A stretch of 44,275 nt of DNA from Gracilimonas sp. (GTDB taxonomy: Bacteria; Bacteroidota; Rhodothermia; Balneolales; Balneolaceae): the NCBI RefSeq assembly GCF_040218225.1, contig NZ_JAVJQO010000009.1:1-44275 (forward strand), written 5' to 3'. The translations under genes and the position numbers were made by a program. Of the stretch, positions 42,746-44,275 are shown piece after piece; position 1 is the stretch's first letter, and each line of letters starts with the position of its first letter. The notes under the pieces are model-generated. The model was not told the origin of the DNA and did no database searches. It saw nothing but the letters and a program-made list of their open reading frames with translations.

Positions 42746-44275
42746 ATGAATAAAATATTCTACAAACTAATTTTTACGATATTGGCTGTATTATTCGCAG
42801 CTGAAGTGATGGCACAGGTTCCCCAGGGATTCAATTTTCAGGCAGTGGCAAGGAATGCAGATGGCGATCTGATAACTAATTCGGAACTTGGCGTGCGGGT
42901 AAGTGTGCTTCAGGGAAGTGAAACAGGAACGGCCGTGTATATCGAAACTCAAACACCAACTACAAGTGCGGCAGGCTCTTTTCAGATTGTGATTGGTGAA
43001 GGCACTTCGGAAGATGATTTCAGTACCATCGACTGGTCATCTGATAATTATTATGTGAAACTGGAAATCGATGCTGCCGGTGGAACAGAGTACGAAGAAC
43101 TTGGAACTACACGACTTCTATCTGTTCCATATGCTTTGCTTGCTCATGATGTAGTAAATGAAGGAAGCGGAAGCACTGAACCAATTACAGAGTATACTCT
43201 TAATACAACGGAAGGAGATACATCATTTACTGTGAGCGCGATCGGTAATTCTGGTTTGGCTGCTATCAGAGGTAACTCCAGCACAGATGGAGTAAATTAT
43301 GGTGTTATTGGTACAGCAAATTCAACCTCTTCTAATGCCAATACTATGTATGGAGTATTCGGAACGGCTCCAGGAGATGGAACAGGTACTCAAATAGGAG
43401 TCATAGGTTCAGCAATCAACGATGCTGGTACAGGCGGCCGGCGTTACGGGTTATATGGTCAGGCTCGTTCTCAGGGAAGAGAAAACATTGGGGGATTTGG
43501 TGTAGGCCTTGGCCCTGGTGATGGAGAAATAGTGCCTTTAGGAGATCCTCGTGAAGCCGAGGGAAATGTAGGTGGCTATAATGTTGGTTTCGTGGGCTGG
43601 GCTCGTGATAACTTAAATGGAAACCTGGGAATTAGAGGATTTGTTTATGGAGATCAAGGCGGAAGAATAAATATAGCTGGAGCATTTCATAATGAAGCAA
43701 CTGCTATTGGTATTAATAATGGTGTTGAAACCCTTGTGAAAGGATCACAAACTTTAAACCGGGGATATTTTGGAGTAGTTGATGGGGCAACCAAAAATAT
43801 TGGTATGCAGATGTATGTCAATAATGGGATCTCAAATATTGGTTTAGATATTCATGCTGATACAGCGGCCGTTTTTCATGGCTTGGTAGAAGTAAATCAT
43901 GACCTTCAAGTAAATGGTGATATCCGTCATACAGGGGGTATTACCCAAACCTCTGACCGTAATCTGAAAGAAAATATTCAGCCGCTGCAAAATGGGTTGA
44001 GTACTATCATGAAGCTAAACCCCACCACCTATCATTTTCGGGGTAATGGAGAGTATAAAGGACTGAAGCTTTCTTCCGGTCTGCATTATGGGCTTATTGC
44101 TCAGGAAGTAGAACAAGTTCTGCCTTCGCTGGTCAAAAATAATCTTCATACTTATTCTGAAATGAAGGTAGACGGGCAAGGTCCTGACGCCATATCAGAA
44201 ACTGAAATTGAGAAAACCATGGAATATAAAACCATGAACTACACGGAGCTGATTCCGGTGCTCATCAAAGGAATG
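42746..44275 (+). CDS. Tail fiber-like protein with S74 chaperone domain (partial, 3' cut)
   Basis: The frame is open from ATG 42746 to the window end (510 codons). It has a signal peptide (AAEVMAQ end). An N-terminal domain common in Bacteroidota follows, with VPQGFNFQAVARNADG and LLSVPYALLAHD. The central Gly-rich stretch is degenerate (YGVIGTA, YGVFGTA, IGVIGSA, YGLYGQA). The last part is a peptidase S74 intramolecular chaperone with S403 and K408 in SDRNLKE, the self-cleavage dyad, and YGLIAQEVEQVLPSLV. Such proteins form trimeric fibers. It lacks a T9SS tail so far and may rely on the gene upstream. Confidence 0.87.
   Translation, partial: MNKIFYKLIFTILAVLFAAEVMAQVPQGFNFQAVARNADGDLITNSELGVRVSVLQGSETGTAVYIETQTPTTSAAGSFQIVIGEGTSEDDFSTIDWSSDNYYVKLEIDAAGGTEYEELGTTRLLSVPYALLAHDVVNEGSGSTEPITEYTLNTTEGDTSFTVSAIGNSGLAAIRGNSSTDGVNYGVIGTANSTSSNANTMYGVFGTAPGDGTGTQIGVIGSAINDAGTGGRRYGLYGQARSQGRENIGGFGVGLGPGDGEIVPLGDPREAEGNVGGYNVGFVGWARDNLNGNLGIRGFVYGDQGGRINIAGAFHNEATAIGINNGVETLVKGSQTLNRGYFGVVDGATKNIGMQMYVNNGISNIGLDIHADTAAVFHGLVEVNHDLQVNGDIRHTGGITQTSDRNLKENIQPLQNGLSTIMKLNPTTYHFRGNGEYKGLKLSSGLHYGLIAQEVEQVLPSLVKNNLHTYSEMKVDGQGPDAISETEIEKTMEYKTMNYTELIPVLIKGM

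Overview
The window looks like a chromosomal segment of a carotenoid-forming, Gram-negative bacterium of the Balneolota/Rhodothermota side of the Bacteroidota group. The evidence is Bacteroidota-like type IX secretion sorting tails (NYPNPFNP), Bacteroidota-style lipoproteins, tandem RND pumps, and a phytoene desaturase of bacterial CrtI type. Many genes have clear Shine-Dalgarno sites, which is less usual in Bacteroidia. The taxonomic placement is inference from gene content, not from a database match.

Positions 1-11,630 hold the conserved transcription/translation cluster: end of tuf, tRNA-Trp, secE, nusG, rplK, rplA, rplJ, rplL, rpoB and rpoC, closed by a strong terminator. A 13-bp hairpin with a GAAA loop separates rplL from rpoB.

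Positions 11,640-14,700 are an AT-rich accessory stretch with small membrane or secreted proteins of unknown function, one of which appears to have its signal peptide broken at a T homopolymer. Here the first of two cassettes occurs in which a 96-residue GIY-YIG endonuclease-like gene lies between two copies of a 108-bp repeat. The repeat ends are hairpins preceded by GTCA, arranged head to head. A second, more degraded cassette with an 82 percent identical protein lies at 21,050-21,613. Solitary half-units lie at 11,656, 14,668 and 19,610. Together these look like a REPIN-like repeat family linked to a GIY-YIG nuclease rather than to the usual RAYT transposase. This is the most interesting signal in the window.

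Positions 14,777-20,939 contain DoxX, a methyltransferase, an exported M28 peptidase, a rhodanese, and a likely operon of an exported class V aminotransferase, a RidA lipoprotein and an M20 deacylase. Positions 21,687-29,747 hold a YtxH protein and an efflux operon of one adaptor lipoprotein and two RND pumps. Positions 29,937-34,900 hold a transaldolase-like enzyme, an amidase lipoprotein, and a sulfur operon (sulfide:quinone oxidoreductase-like, TusE/DsrC-like, DsrE-like). Positions 34,975-44,275 hold a large T9SS-sorted GLUG-repeat protein, two histidine kinases, crtI, RlpA, and a pair made of a small T9SS protein and an S74 tail-fiber-like protein that runs off the window.

No gene-free stretch exceeds 300 bases; the longest gaps are filled mainly by the repeats and terminators listed. 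No rRNA, CRISPR array, complete insertion sequence or replication origin was seen.
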